From: Inmirania thermothiophila | GTDB lineage: Bacteria; Pseudomonadota; Gammaproteobacteria; DSM-100275 | Direction of reading: 5' to 3' | NCBI RefSeq assembly: GCF_003751635.1 | Contig: NZ_RJVI01000002.1 | Coordinates: 372,001 to 436,000 of the forward strand | Length of the DNA stretch: 64,000 nucleotides | In this document: piece after piece, positions 26,890 to 35,580 of the stretch | Position numbering within the stretch: position 1 is the stretch's first letter | Layout of the letters: each line of letters starts with the position of its first letter | Notes under the pieces: generated by a model | Databases searched by the model: none | Seen by the model: the letters and a program-made list of their open reading frames with translations, nothing else | Told to the model about the DNA's origin: nothing | Position numbers and translations under genes: made by a program

Positions 26890-26905
26890 TGCAAGAGGCG
26901 TGCCG
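26890..26905 (-). promoter_or_regulatory. Sigma-54-type promoter of moaA-fdhD
   Basis: Minus strand CGGCACG-cctc-TTGCA, one mismatch from the consensus. Predicted start at about 26879, 19 nt before the moaA ATG. It faces away from the fdh promoter and shares the boxes at 26969-27014. Confidence 0.65.
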
Positions 26906-26968
26906 GAAACGGACGGCTCTCCCGACCGTGGGGCGAGCATAGCCCAGAGGACGACGGGACCGCCAGCC

Positions 26969-27014
26969 GGGACATCCTGACCCGCCCGCGGCGCCCACCG
27001 GGTCATCTTGACCC
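26969..27014. promoter_or_regulatory. Pair of palindromic boxes between divergent sigma-54 promoters
   Basis: Box 1 (26969-26983) is GGGACA-TCC-TGACCC; box 2 (27000-27014) is the perfect palindrome GGGTCA-TCT-TGACCC. Centres are 31 bp apart (about three helical turns), at about -107 and -76 from the predicted fdh start and -97 and -128 from the moaA start: typical upstream activator sites. Confidence 0.7.
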
Positions 27015-27056
27015 ACCGGGCCCGCGGCGGCGCCCGCGCCGGCGCGCCCCCGCGGC

Positions 27057-27072
27057 TGGCACGCCGCTTGCT
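27057..27072 (+). promoter_or_regulatory. Sigma-54 promoter of the formate dehydrogenase operon
   Basis: TGGCACG-ccgc-TTGCT, an exact match to the -24/-12 consensus. Predicted start near 27083, 27 nt before the first ATG, with GGGAGG as ribosome binding site. Confidence 0.8.
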
Positions 27073-27109
27073 CGCCTCCTCCTCGCAGAGCCACGACGGG
27101 AGGCGGCCC

Positions 27110-27616
27110 ATGACCGGGACGGCCGAGCAGCGAGCGATGCCGGTGGCGGTGCTCATGCGCCGGCGCGAGGTGGGGCGGGGCCCGTGGCGCACCGAGACCT
27201 GGGAGGCCACCGGGGTGGTCACCGGCGAGGCCGCGACCCGGGACGCCCCCGGACCGCACGCGGCGGTCCGCGAGGAGGGCAGCGGCCAGGTGACGCAGGT
27301 GCTCTGGTGCGGCCTCGCCCTGGAGCTCCACGTCGACGAGGCCGAGAGCTACGACCACAACCTGCGCTCGCCGCAGCCGAGCCTGTTCGTGGTCTGCCAC
27401 CTCGACGAGGCGGCGCTGCCGCCGCTGCGCCCGATCCTGGTCTCGGCGAGCCAGGACGAGGCGGGCGCCTACCTGGAGGCCGAGGCCGAGGTGTTCGCCG
27501 TCCCCATGCCGGCCGAGATCGGCGCGCGCCTCGAACGCTACGTCCTCGATCACTACCGGCCGGCGCCGCGCGCCAAGCGCCGGCGTCGGCCCTGGCACGC
27601 GGGGGAACGCGGATGA
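27110..27616 (+). CDS. DUF3305 protein of formate dehydrogenase operons
   Basis: A 168-residue soluble protein without signal peptide. The N-terminal PVAVLMRRREVGRGPWRTETWE block is the DUF3305 hallmark (about 11-32), and a second conserved block is PSLFVVCHLDE. Genes of this family almost always head operons for periplasmic formate dehydrogenase together with DUF3306 and a polyferredoxin, hence an assembly role is inferred; no biochemical function is known to me. First gene after the sigma-54 promoter; overlaps the DUF3306 start by 4 nt. Confidence 0.8.
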   Translation: MTGTAEQRAMPVAVLMRRREVGRGPWRTETWEATGVVTGEAATRDAPGPHAAVREEGSGQVTQVLWCGLALELHVDEAESYDHNLRSPQPSLFVVCHLDEAALPPLRPILVSASQDEAGAYLEAEAEVFAVPMPAEIGARLERYVLDHYRPAPRAKRRRRPWHAGERG

Positions 27617-28149
27617 GATCGAACGGCAACGCCCCCGGGCGGGGCGCGCCCGTCGGCGGCGACGAGACCTTCCTGCACCGCTGGGCGCGCCGCAAGCGCG
27701 CGGCGCGGCAGGGCGCGGCGCCGCAGCCTGCCTCGCCGCCGGCGGAGGCGCCGAGGCGGCCGGCCCCGACGGATACGGAGCTTCCCGACCCCGAGACGCT
27801 GCCGCCGGACTCGGAGCGCTTCCGCGACTACCTCTCGCCGCGGGTGAGCGAGGCGCTGCGCCGCCGCGCCCTGCGCCGTCTCTTCCACCTGCCCCAGTTC
27901 CAGGTCGCCGACGGCCTCGACGACTACTGCGAGGACTTCACCGGCTTCGACCCGCTGGGCGAGCTCGTCACCCACGAGATGCGCCACATGCTGGCGCGCC
28001 TCGGCGGCGACGGGAGGCAGGCGGCCGACGACGCCGGACCGGTGCGGCGGCGGGAGGCGGCGGAGCCGGTGGCGCAGGAGGAGGGGCCCCTTCGGGCGGG
28101 GCAGGCCGATGCGCCGCCGGGCGGCGGAGCGGGGGAGGGGGCGGCATGA
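27613..28149 (+). CDS. DUF3306 protein of formate dehydrogenase operons
   Basis: A 178-residue protein. DETFLHRWARRKRAA (17-31) and the central block LRRLFHLPQFQVADGLDDYCEDF (about 88-110) are typical of DUF3306. The rest is Pro/Ala/Glu-rich and probably disordered. ATGA overlaps on both sides couple it to DUF3305 and the ferredoxin. Function unknown; association with formate dehydrogenase maturation is from gene neighbourhood. Confidence 0.8.
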   Translation: MRSNGNAPGRGAPVGGDETFLHRWARRKRAARQGAAPQPASPPAEAPRRPAPTDTELPDPETLPPDSERFRDYLSPRVSEALRRRALRRLFHLPQFQVADGLDDYCEDFTGFDPLGELVTHEMRHMLARLGGDGRQAADDAGPVRRREAAEPVAQEEGPLRAGQADAPPGGGAGEGAA

Positions 28150-29816
28150 CGGATGCGACCCCGGCGGTGGCGCTTCCCGAGCCGGCCGTGCAGCGCGCGG
28201 CGCGCGAGGCGGCGCTTGCGGCATGGGCGCAGGCGGGGACGCGGCCGCCTGCGACGGTGGCGTACACGAGCCGCGGCCGTCTGGTGGTGATCGGCCCGGG
28301 CGAGGCCGTGGCCGAGGTCTGCCGGGTCTGGGCGGCGACGGCGCCGGACCTTGCGGTGCGCGCCGTGTGCACCGAGGGGACACCGCCCGCCGGGGTGCAC
28401 GCCGCGCGGGCGGGGCGGGTCCGGGTGGTGGGGCACCTGGGGCGCTTCGCCCTCGTCGCCGAGCCCGAGGGGCGCGACCTCGCCGCCGAGCTGGGCCTCG
28501 ACGGGGGCGCGGATCTGGTGCTCGACCGCCAGGCGCGGCCCGGCGTCTCCGACCCGCTGCCGCCGCCGGGCTACCGGCACCTGCCCCCGGGGGACGGGGC
28601 CGCCCTCGCCGATGCGGTGCAGGCGCTGGCGGAGCTCGTGGGCACGTTCGAGAAGCCGGTCTACACCCTCTACGACCCGGACCGCTGCGCCCGGGGCCGC
28701 AGCGGCCAGAGCGGCTGCACGCGCTGCCTCGAGGCCTGCCCCACGGGGGCCATCGCCGATCTCGCCGAGCGCGTCGACATCGATCCCTACCGCTGCCAGG
28801 GCGCCGGCGCCTGCGCCGCCGTCTGCCCGGGGGGCGCGATCCGCCACGAGAGCCCCCGCAGCGAGGAGCTGCGCGAGGCGATCCGGCGCATGCTCAAGGC
28901 TCACCGCGAGGCCGGCGGCGTCGCCCCGACGCTGCTCGTGGTGGCCGAGGGCGAGGCCCCGCAGGCCGAGGCGCTGCCGCCGCACGTGCTGCCGCTGCCG
29001 GTGGAGGAGGTGGGGGCGGTGGGGATGGAGACCTGGCTAGCCGCGCTCGCCTACGGCGCAGGCCAGGTCGCACTGGCCCTGCCCGAGGGCGCCCCGGCGC
29101 CGGTGCGCGACGCGCTGCGCCGGGAGGTGGCGGTGGCGGCGGCGATCCTCGCCGGGCTCGGCCTCGGCGAGGAACGGGTCGGCCTGCTGGAGGGCGCGGC
29201 CGAGGCCGCCGCGCTCACCGACCCGGTGCTGCCCGCGCTCGCCCCCGCGGCCTACGCCGCGGTGGAGGACAAGCGCACCGCGCTGCGTCTCGCCGTGGAC
29301 CACCTGCGGGTGCAGGTGCCGCCGGGGGAGGCGGAGGCGGTGCTGCCGGCCCACGCCCCCTTCGGCGAGGTCCGGGTGGATCGGGGGCGCTGCACGCTGT
29401 GCATGGCCTGCACCTCGGTCTGCCCCACCTCGGCCCTCGTCGCCGGCGGCGACACCCCGGTGCTGCGCTTCATCGAGGCCAATTGCGTGCAGTGCGGGAT
29501 CTGCGCCGGCGCCTGCCCGGAGCAGGCGATCACCCTGCGGGCGCGCTACCTCTACGACCCGGCGGCGTGCAACGCGCCCCGCGTGCTCCACGAGGAGGCC
29601 CCCTTCTGCTGTGTCGTCTGCGGCAAGCCCTTCGCCACCGCGAGCGTCATCGCCCGCATCCGCGAGCGGGTCGCAGGCCATCCCATGTTCGCGGGCGCCG
29701 CCGGCCGCAGGCTCGAGATGTGCGAGGACTGCCGCGTGCGCGACATCACGCGCGAGGAGCTGGAACGGAGTGCCGCGCTGCCCCTGGAGGCGCAGCTGCG
29801 GCGGCTGGAGGGCTGA
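28146..29816 (+). CDS. Multi-cluster 4Fe-4S ferredoxin of the formate dehydrogenase operon
   Basis: A 556-residue cytoplasmic polyferredoxin. Two ordinary 4Fe-4S motifs stand near the C-terminus (CTLCMACTSVCP, about 418-429; CVQCGICAGACP, about 448-459). Two looser Cys groups lie near 180-220 (CTRCLEACPTGA preceded by an extra Cys; CQGAGACAAVCP). The end has CCVVCGKPF and a later CEDC pair resembling a zinc ribbon. Such proteins accompany periplasmic formate dehydrogenases with DUF3305/3306; an electron-transfer role in cofactor or cluster maturation is likely. Overlaps the previous gene by 4 nt. Confidence 0.85.
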   Translation: MTDATPAVALPEPAVQRAAREAALAAWAQAGTRPPATVAYTSRGRLVVIGPGEAVAEVCRVWAATAPDLAVRAVCTEGTPPAGVHAARAGRVRVVGHLGRFALVAEPEGRDLAAELGLDGGADLVLDRQARPGVSDPLPPPGYRHLPPGDGAALADAVQALAELVGTFEKPVYTLYDPDRCARGRSGQSGCTRCLEACPTGAIADLAERVDIDPYRCQGAGACAAVCPGGAIRHESPRSEELREAIRRMLKAHREAGGVAPTLLVVAEGEAPQAEALPPHVLPLPVEEVGAVGMETWLAALAYGAGQVALALPEGAPAPVRDALRREVAVAAAILAGLGLGEERVGLLEGAAEAAALTDPVLPALAPAAYAAVEDKRTALRLAVDHLRVQVPPGEAEAVLPAHAPFGEVRVDRGRCTLCMACTSVCPTSALVAGGDTPVLRFIEANCVQCGICAGACPEQAITLRARYLYDPAACNAPRVLHEEAPFCCVVCGKPFATASVIARIRERVAGHPMFAGAAGRRLEMCEDCRVRDITREELERSAALPLEAQLRRLEG

Positions 29817-29819
29817 GCC

Positions 29820-30419
29820 ATGGAGGCGCGGGGGGAGCCGGGGATGCCGATGGACGAGGCGGCGCGGCTGCGCGGCGCGACCTGGGGGCTGCTGGGTCTG
29901 CTCCTTGCCCGCCCGCCGGAGGCGGCTCTGCTGGCGCGCCTCGGTGGCGCCGGCGGGGCCGGGGAGGACGCCCTGGCGCGGGCCTGGGAGGCGCTGGCGG
30001 CGGCGGCGCGGGCGACCGATCCGGAGGCGGCCGAGGAGGAGTACCACGCCCTCTTCATCGGCCTCGGCCGCGGCGAGGTGCTGCCCTTCGCCTCCTGGTA
30101 CCTCACGGGCGCCCTGATGGAGCGGCCGCTGGCGCGGCTGCGCGAGGACCTCGCCCGGCTCGGCTACGCCCGCCGCGAGGAGGTGCGCGAGCCGGAGGAC
30201 CATGCCGCGGCCCTGTGCGAGACCATGGCCCTGCTCATCGCCGACGGCGCCGACGAGGCGACCCAGCGGCGCTTCTTCGACGCCCACATCGGGCCGTGGA
30301 TGGGACGGCTCTTCGACGACCTGCGGCAGGCCCCCTCGGCGCGCCTCTACCGCGCCGCCGGGGAGCTCGGCAGGTGCTTTCTCGAGCTGGAGGAGCGCTA
30401 CCTGGCGCTCGTGTCGTGA
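29820..30419 (+). CDS. TorD/DmsD-family Tat chaperone
   Basis: A 199-residue all-helical protein. The family core EEEYHALFIGLGRGEVLPFASWYLTG (about 70-95) is evident, and EPEDHAAALCETM (about 127-139) matches the E(P)xDH motif of TorD-like proteins. These chaperones bind the twin-arginine signal of molybdoenzymes and hold export until the cofactor is in. Here the client should be the FdhA encoded two genes downstream. Starts 3 nt after the ferredoxin stop. Confidence 0.88.
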   Translation: MEARGEPGMPMDEAARLRGATWGLLGLLLARPPEAALLARLGGAGGAGEDALARAWEALAAAARATDPEAAEEEYHALFIGLGRGEVLPFASWYLTGALMERPLARLREDLARLGYARREEVREPEDHAAALCETMALLIADGADEATQRRFFDAHIGPWMGRLFDDLRQAPSARLYRAAGELGRCFLELEERYLALVS

Positions 30420-30456
30420 CCGCGCCCGCGCGGCGGGCGGAAGGAGGAGCGAGACC

Positions 30457-30666
30457 ATGAGCAGCGAAGAGAGGCGGGACGGCAGGACGCGGCGCGAGTT
30501 CCTCAAGGGCATGGCGGCGGGGGCCGGCGCGGTGGCGGCGGTGCGCGTCGCCCAGGCCGCCCTCGTGCCGCCCGGCTCGGGGGTGCAGGCGGCGCGACCG
30601 GCGCGCGGCGCGGGCTACCGCGAGACCGAGCACGTGCGGACCTACTACGAGACCGCGCGCATCTGA
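30457..30666 (+). CDS. Small twin-arginine protein of formate dehydrogenase operons
   Basis: A 69-residue protein with a Tat signal (TRREFLKG, 11-18, then a short Ala-rich hydrophobic stretch to about 35) and a short mature part ending ETEHVRTYYETARI. It lies between the chaperone and the catalytic subunit, with AAGGAGGA before its ATG. Similar mini-proteins occur in this position in other formate dehydrogenase operons; the YYETARI-type ending is characteristic, and it may be a small additional subunit or assembly factor. No function is established. Confidence 0.8.
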   Translation: MSSEERRDGRTRREFLKGMAAGAGAVAAVRVAQAALVPPGSGVQAARPARGAGYRETEHVRTYYETARI

Positions 30667-30694
30667 CGCGGTCCCCAGCGACGAGGCGAGGGCC

Positions 30695-33544
30695 ATGAGA
30701 CTGATCAAGAAGACGGGCGCTTCGGCGGCGACGGGCGGCATGGACCGGCGCACCTTCCTCAAGACCTCGGGGCTGGCGGCGGGAGGCGCCGCCCTCGCCG
30801 GCCTCGCGCCGGGGGCGATGATGCGGCGCGCCGAGGCCGCCGAGGGCGGGGCCAAGGTGGAGACGGTGCGCACCGTCTGCACCCACTGCTCGGTGGGCTG
30901 CGGGATCATCGCCGAGGTGCAGAACGGCGTCTGGGTGGGCCAGGAGCCCGCCTTCGACCACCCCTTCAACCGCGGCGCGCACTGCGCCAAGGGTGCCTCG
31001 GTACGCGAGCACGGCATCGGCGAGCGCCGGCTCAAGTATCCGATGAAGCTCGAGAACGGCAAGTGGAAGCGCATCTCCTGGGAGCAGGCCATCGACGAGG
31101 TGGGCGAGCGGCTGCTCGCGATCCGCCAGCAGTCCGGACCCGATGCCGTCTACTGGCTGGGCTCGGCCAAGCACAGCAACGAGCAGGCCTACCTCTTCCG
31201 CAAGATGGCCGCGCTGTGGGGAACCAACAACGTCGATCACCAGGCACGCATCTGCCATTCCACCACCGTCGCGGGCGTGGCCAACACCTGGGGCTACGGC
31301 GCGATGACCAACTCCTACAACGACATCCACAACTCGCGCGCGGTGCTCCTGATCGGATCCAACCCGGCCGAGGCCCACCCCGTGGCGCTGCAGCACATCC
31401 TGCGCGCCAAGGAGCGCAACAACGCCGCCATCATCGTGGTGGACCCGCGCTACACGCGCACCGCGGCCAAGGCGACCGAGTACGTGCGCATCCGTCCCGG
31501 CACCGACGTGCCCTTCATCTGGGGGCTGCTCTGGCACATCTTCGAGAACGGCTGGGAGGACCGGGAGTTCATCCGCACCCGCGTCTACGGCATGGACAAG
31601 GTGCGGGCCGAGGTGAAGAAGTGGCACCCGCGCGAGGTGGAGAACGTCGTCGGCGTCTCCGAGCAGCAGATGCGCCGGGTCGCCAAGATGCTCGCCGACA
31701 ACCGCCCGGGGACCATCGTCTGGTGCATGGGCGGCACCCAGCACACCATCGGCAACAACAACACCCGCGCCTACTGCATCCTCCAGCTCGCGCTGGGCAA
31801 CATGGGCACGGCGGGCGGCGGCGCCAACATCTTCCGCGGCCACGACAACGTCCAGGGCGCCACCGATCTCGGCGTGCTCAGCCATACCCTGCCCGGCTAC
31901 TACGGCCTCTCAGAGGGGGCGTGGCGGCACTGGGCGCGGGTCTGGGACCTGGACTTCGACTGGATCGCCGCCCGCTTCGACCAGAACGAGTATGCGGGCG
32001 ACAACGGCAAGCCGGTCAAGCCCATGTTCTACAAGGGCATCCCGGTCTCGCGCTGGATCGACGGCGTGCTCGAGGACAAGGAGAACATCGGCCAGAGGGA
32101 CAACATCCGGGCGATGATCTTCTGGGGCCACGCCCCCAACAGCCAGACCCGCGGCGTCGAGATGAAGAAGGCGATGGAGCGGCTCGACCTCATCGTCGTG
32201 GTCGACCCCTATCCGACCTTCACTGCGGTGCTGCCCGACCGCAAGGACGGGATCTACCTGCTGCCGGCGGCGACCCAGTTCGAGACCTACGGCTCGGTGA
32301 CGGCCTCGAACCGCTCGCTGCAGTGGCGCGACCGCGTCATCGAGCCCATGTTCGAGTCGCTGCCCGACCACACCATCATGTACAAGCTGGCGAAGAAGCT
32401 CGGCTTCGCCGCGGAGCTGACCAAGCACATCGAGGTCCGCAACGACGAGCCGCTGGTGGAGGACATCCTGCGCGAGCTCAACCGCGGCATGTGGACCATC
32501 GGCTACACCGGGCAGAGCCCGGAGCGGCTGAAGCGGCAGCAGCGCAACTGGGGCACCTTCAACTACACCACGCTCCAGGCCGAGGGCGGCCCCTGCAACG
32601 GCGAGTACTACGGCCTGCCGTGGCCGTGCTGGGGCACGCCCGAGCTGGGCCATCCCGGCACGCCGATCCTCTACGACATGAGCAAGCCGGTGGCCAAGGG
32701 CGGGCTGACCTTCCGCGCCCGCTTCGGGGTGGAGCGCAACGGGGTCTCGCTGCTTGCCGACGGGGTCTACAGCGTCGGCTCCGAGATCCGCGACGGCTAC
32801 CCGGAGTTCACCGACAAGCTGCTCAAGCAGCTCGGGTGGTGGGACGACCTCACGCCCGAGGAGAAGAATGCGGCCGAGGGCAGGAACTGGAAGACCGACC
32901 TCTCCGGCGGCATCCAGCGGGTGGCCATCCAGCACGGCTGCGCCCCCTTCGGCAATGCCAAGGCGCGCTGCGAGGTATGGAACTTCCCCGATCCCATCCC
33001 GGTGCACCGCGAGCCCCTCTACACCCCGCGGCGCGACCTGGTGGCGAAGTACCCCACCTACGAGGACCGCAAGCGGTTCTACCGCCTGCCGACGCGCTAC
33101 CGCTCGATCCAGGAGACCGACTTCTCCAGGGACTTCCCCATCATCCTCACCAGCGGGCGGCTGGTGGAGTACGAGGGCGGCGGCGACGAGTCGCGCTCCA
33201 ACCCGTGGCTTGCCGAGCTGCAGCAGCACATGTTCGTGGAGATCCACCCGGTGGACGCCAACAACAACGGCATCCGCGACGGGCAGCAGGTCTGGGTGGA
33301 GACCCCGGAGGGGCGGATCAAGGTCATGGCCCTGGTGACGCGGCGGGTGGCGCCGGGGGTGGCGTTCCTCCCGTTCCACTTCGCCGGCCATTTCCAGGGC
33401 GAGGACCTGCGCGCCAAGTACCCTCCGGGCGCCGACCCCTACGTGCTCGGCGAGGCGGCCAACACGGCCATGACCTACGGCTACGACTCGGTGACGCAGA
33501 TGCAGGAGAGCAAGGTCTCCCTGTGCCGGATCCGGGCTGCGTGA
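30695..33544 (+). CDS. fdhA: Periplasmic formate dehydrogenase, catalytic (alpha) subunit
   Basis: A 949-residue molybdopterin oxidoreductase oxidising formate to CO2. It has a Tat signal (DRRTFLK, 17-23), the N-terminal 4Fe-4S site (Cys62, 65, 69, 97), and the active-site segment ARICHSTTVAGVANTWGYGAMT with Cys187 where E. coli uses selenocysteine (codon TGC, not TGA), preceded by the conserved lysine of the cluster region (CAKG). The metal may be Mo or W; the adjacent tungstate importer argues for W. It forms a complex with the FeS subunit and the cytochrome b encoded next, feeding electrons to quinone. Confidence 0.95.
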   Translation: MRLIKKTGASAATGGMDRRTFLKTSGLAAGGAALAGLAPGAMMRRAEAAEGGAKVETVRTVCTHCSVGCGIIAEVQNGVWVGQEPAFDHPFNRGAHCAKGASVREHGIGERRLKYPMKLENGKWKRISWEQAIDEVGERLLAIRQQSGPDAVYWLGSAKHSNEQAYLFRKMAALWGTNNVDHQARICHSTTVAGVANTWGYGAMTNSYNDIHNSRAVLLIGSNPAEAHPVALQHILRAKERNNAAIIVVDPRYTRTAAKATEYVRIRPGTDVPFIWGLLWHIFENGWEDREFIRTRVYGMDKVRAEVKKWHPREVENVVGVSEQQMRRVAKMLADNRPGTIVWCMGGTQHTIGNNNTRAYCILQLALGNMGTAGGGANIFRGHDNVQGATDLGVLSHTLPGYYGLSEGAWRHWARVWDLDFDWIAARFDQNEYAGDNGKPVKPMFYKGIPVSRWIDGVLEDKENIGQRDNIRAMIFWGHAPNSQTRGVEMKKAMERLDLIVVVDPYPTFTAVLPDRKDGIYLLPAATQFETYGSVTASNRSLQWRDRVIEPMFESLPDHTIMYKLAKKLGFAAELTKHIEVRNDEPLVEDILRELNRGMWTIGYTGQSPERLKRQQRNWGTFNYTTLQAEGGPCNGEYYGLPWPCWGTPELGHPGTPILYDMSKPVAKGGLTFRARFGVERNGVSLLADGVYSVGSEIRDGYPEFTDKLLKQLGWWDDLTPEEKNAAEGRNWKTDLSGGIQRVAIQHGCAPFGNAKARCEVWNFPDPIPVHREPLYTPRRDLVAKYPTYEDRKRFYRLPTRYRSIQETDFSRDFPIILTSGRLVEYEGGGDESRSNPWLAELQQHMFVEIHPVDANNNGIRDGQQVWVETPEGRIKVMALVTRRVAPGVAFLPFHFAGHFQGEDLRAKYPPGADPYVLGEAANTAMTYGYDSVTQMQESKVSLCRIRAA

Positions 33545-33571
33545 GCGCCGACCGCTGAGGAGTGACGAACG

Positions 33572-34183
33572 ATGGCACGAATGAAGTTCCTCTGCGACGC
33601 CGACCGCTGCATCGAGTGCAACGCCTGCGTCACCGCGTGCAAGAACGAGAACGACGTCCCGTGGGGGATCAACCGCCGGCGGGTGGTGACCATCAACGAC
33701 GGCGAGCCGGGGGAGCGCTCCATCTCGGTGGCCTGCATGCACTGCTCGGACGCCCCCTGCATCGCCGTCTGCCCGGTGGACACCATCTATCAGACCGAGG
33801 ACGGCGTGGTCCTGCACGACAAGGACATCTGCATCGGCTGCGGCTACTGCTTCTTCGCCTGCCCCTTCGGGGCGCCGCAGTTCCCGGCGGCGGCGGCCTT
33901 CGGCTCGCGCGGCAAGATGGACAAGTGCACCTTCTGCGCCGGCGGCCCCGAGCCCGACCTGTCCACGGCCGAGCACCGCAAGTACGGATCGAACCGCCTC
34001 GCCGAGGGGAAGCTGCCGCTGTGCGCGGAGATGTGTTCCACCAAGGCGCTACTCGCCGGCGACGGCGCCGAGATCGCCGACATCTACCGGCAGCGCGTGG
34101 TCTGGCGGGGCGCCGGGGCCGGTGCGTGGGGCTGGGACCTCGCCTACGGGCGGCGCCAGCGGCAGAACGCCAATCGCCAGTGA
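33572..34183 (+). CDS. fdhB: Formate dehydrogenase iron-sulfur (beta) subunit
   Basis: A 203-residue protein with four 4Fe-4S motifs in the usual order: CIECNACVTACKNE (13-26), CMHCSDAPCIAVCP (about 55-68), CIGCGYCFFACPFG (about 87-100) and the closing CTFC/CAEMC group. It carries electrons from the catalytic to the membrane subunit and is exported with FdhA, having no signal of its own. Compared with E. coli FdnH it lacks the C-terminal membrane anchor. The gene is 27 nt after fdhA. Confidence 0.93.
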   Translation: MARMKFLCDADRCIECNACVTACKNENDVPWGINRRRVVTINDGEPGERSISVACMHCSDAPCIAVCPVDTIYQTEDGVVLHDKDICIGCGYCFFACPFGAPQFPAAAAFGSRGKMDKCTFCAGGPEPDLSTAEHRKYGSNRLAEGKLPLCAEMCSTKALLAGDGAEIADIYRQRVVWRGAGAGAWGWDLAYGRRQRQNANRQ

Positions 34184-34190
34184 ACGGGGG

Positions 34191-34215
34191 CGGGGCGGCG
34201 GCCGTCGCCGCCCCG
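34191..34215. other. Hairpin between fdhB and fdhC
   Basis: Perfect 10-bp G+C stem with a 5-nt loop (arms 34191-34200 and 34206-34215). No T-run follows, so it more likely stabilises or attenuates than terminates; fdhC has its own strong ribosome binding site (GGAGGAGG) after it. Confidence 0.5.
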
Positions 34216-34234
34216 CGCCGGCGGAGGAGGTCCC

Positions 34235-35272
34235 ATGATGCGAGCACGTCCCGGGTGCGGGTGGCGCACGGTCCTGGCCGCCGCGCTGACCATGGCGGTG
34301 CTGGCGGCGCCGCTGATCCCGCAGGGCTGGGCCTATCTCGGCGACCCCAAGTCGACGCAGCGGATCGATCCCACCAACCGCCTCTGGCGCGAGCTGCGCC
34401 AGGGTGCGGCGGGGCAGACCCAGGTGCAGGCGCCCGAGGCCGGCGTCCTCATCGCCAGCGCCGGCGAGGAATGGCGGCGGCTGCGCAACGGACCGCTGCG
34501 CACCTGGGGCGCCTACTGGCTCGCCGCCGCCGCCGGCGGCGTGGCGCTGATCTTCCTCTGGCGCGGGCGCATCCGCATCGAGGGCGGGCGATCCGGGCGG
34601 ACGGTGGAGCGCTGGCGCCTGCCGCACCGGGTCCTGCACTGGTACACCGCGGTCCTCTTCCTCATCCTCGCCCTCACCGGGCTCAGCCTGCTCTACGGCC
34701 GCGCCGTGGTGCTGCCGCTCTTCGGCAAGGAGGTCTTCGGTCTCTACGCCCAGGGGGCGAAGGTGCTGCACAACTACCTCGGCCCCCTCTTCCCCGTGGG
34801 GGTGATCCTCATGGCCGCCCTGTGGGCACGCAACAACCTGCCGGCGCGGGTGGACCTGCGCTGGCTGGCCGAGGGGGGCGGGATCCTGTTCCGCGACCGC
34901 CACCCGCCCGCCGGGAACATGAACGCGGGGGAGAAGCTCTGGTTCTGGATCGTCGTCTTCGGCGGGCTGACGGTCTCGGTCACGGGGATCATCCTGGACT
35001 TCCCCGGCCTCGGCCAGACCCGCGAGACCATGCAGACCGCCCAGATCGTGCACGCCGCGAGCGCGATCTTCATGCTCGGCTTCGCCGTGGGCCACATCTA
35101 CATCGGCACCCTCGGCACCGAGGGGGCCCTCGAGGGCATGGTGCACGGCCGTGTGGACGTCAACTGGGCGCGCCAGCACCACCTCCTCTGGTACGAGGAG
35201 ATCACCCGCGGCGGGGGTCCAGAGCCGGAAGCGGCGGGGGAGGGGGAGGGTGAGCCCGCCGCCGGCGCCTGA
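34235..35272 (+). CDS. fdhC: Formate dehydrogenase cytochrome b556 (gamma) subunit
   Basis: A 345-residue membrane protein. An N-terminal hydrophobic segment (12-30) and periplasmic region precede four further helices (about 90-108, 128-150, 180-200, 230-290) of the FdnI type. Heme-ligand histidines are candidates in RLPHRVLHWYTA (about 126-137), LHNYLGPLFPVG and VHAASAIFMLGFAVGHIYIG. It anchors the enzyme and passes electrons to quinone. The C-terminus is a Glu/Gly/Ala tail. Confidence 0.92.
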   Translation: MMRARPGCGWRTVLAAALTMAVLAAPLIPQGWAYLGDPKSTQRIDPTNRLWRELRQGAAGQTQVQAPEAGVLIASAGEEWRRLRNGPLRTWGAYWLAAAAGGVALIFLWRGRIRIEGGRSGRTVERWRLPHRVLHWYTAVLFLILALTGLSLLYGRAVVLPLFGKEVFGLYAQGAKVLHNYLGPLFPVGVILMAALWARNNLPARVDLRWLAEGGGILFRDRHPPAGNMNAGEKLWFWIVVFGGLTVSVTGIILDFPGLGQTRETMQTAQIVHAASAIFMLGFAVGHIYIGTLGTEGALEGMVHGRVDVNWARQHHLLWYEEITRGGGPEPEAAGEGEGEPAAGA

Positions 35273-35344
35273 GCCGCGCCGCTCCCGCAGCCCGCCGGGC
35301 GGTGGTAGGCTAGGGGGCGGGAAGCCGCCGGAGGTCAGTCGCCC

Positions 35345-35578
35345 ATGCCGGTCCGTGTCCGTTTCTTCGCCAGCCTGCGCGAGCGCATGGGACAGGAGGA
35401 GGTCCAGGTGCGGGTGGACGGCCCGCTCACCGTGCGCGAGCTCTGGGCGCTCGCCACCGACGGGCGCGAGCTGCCCCCCAACCTCCTCACCGCCGTCAAC
35501 CTTGAGCACGCCGAGCTCGACTGGACGGTCCAGGACGGCGACGAGGTCGCCTTCTTCCCGCCCGTGACGGGGGGCTGA
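35345..35578 (+). CDS. moaD: Molybdopterin synthase small subunit MoaD
   Basis: A 77-residue ubiquitin-fold sulfur carrier beginning VRVRFFASLRERMG and ending in the obligatory Gly-Gly that is thiocarboxylated. It supplies sulfur to MoaE for dithiolene formation. GGAGGT precedes the ATG by about 10 nt. The gene follows fdhC by 72 nt and moaE starts 3 nt after its stop. A TAGGCT hexamer at about 35306 could provide an internal promoter. Confidence 0.93.
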   Translation: MPVRVRFFASLRERMGQEEVQVRVDGPLTVRELWALATDGRELPPNLLTAVNLEHAELDWTVQDGDEVAFFPPVTGG

Positions 35579-35580
35579 CC

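Noticed and set aside
26861-27109. Molybdenum-cofactor riboswitch before moaA
   Set aside because: The predicted moaA start leaves only about 19 nt of leader, and the sequence is accounted for by sigma-54 promoters and palindromes.
26861-27598. N-terminal extension of moaA across the regulatory region
   Set aside because: Open frame caused by high G+C; it covers divergent promoters and the DUF3305 gene, and MoaA homology begins at 26860.
31253-31255. Possible selenocysteine at the FdhA active site
   Set aside because: The codon at residue 187 is TGC (cysteine), and no in-frame TGA interrupts fdhA.
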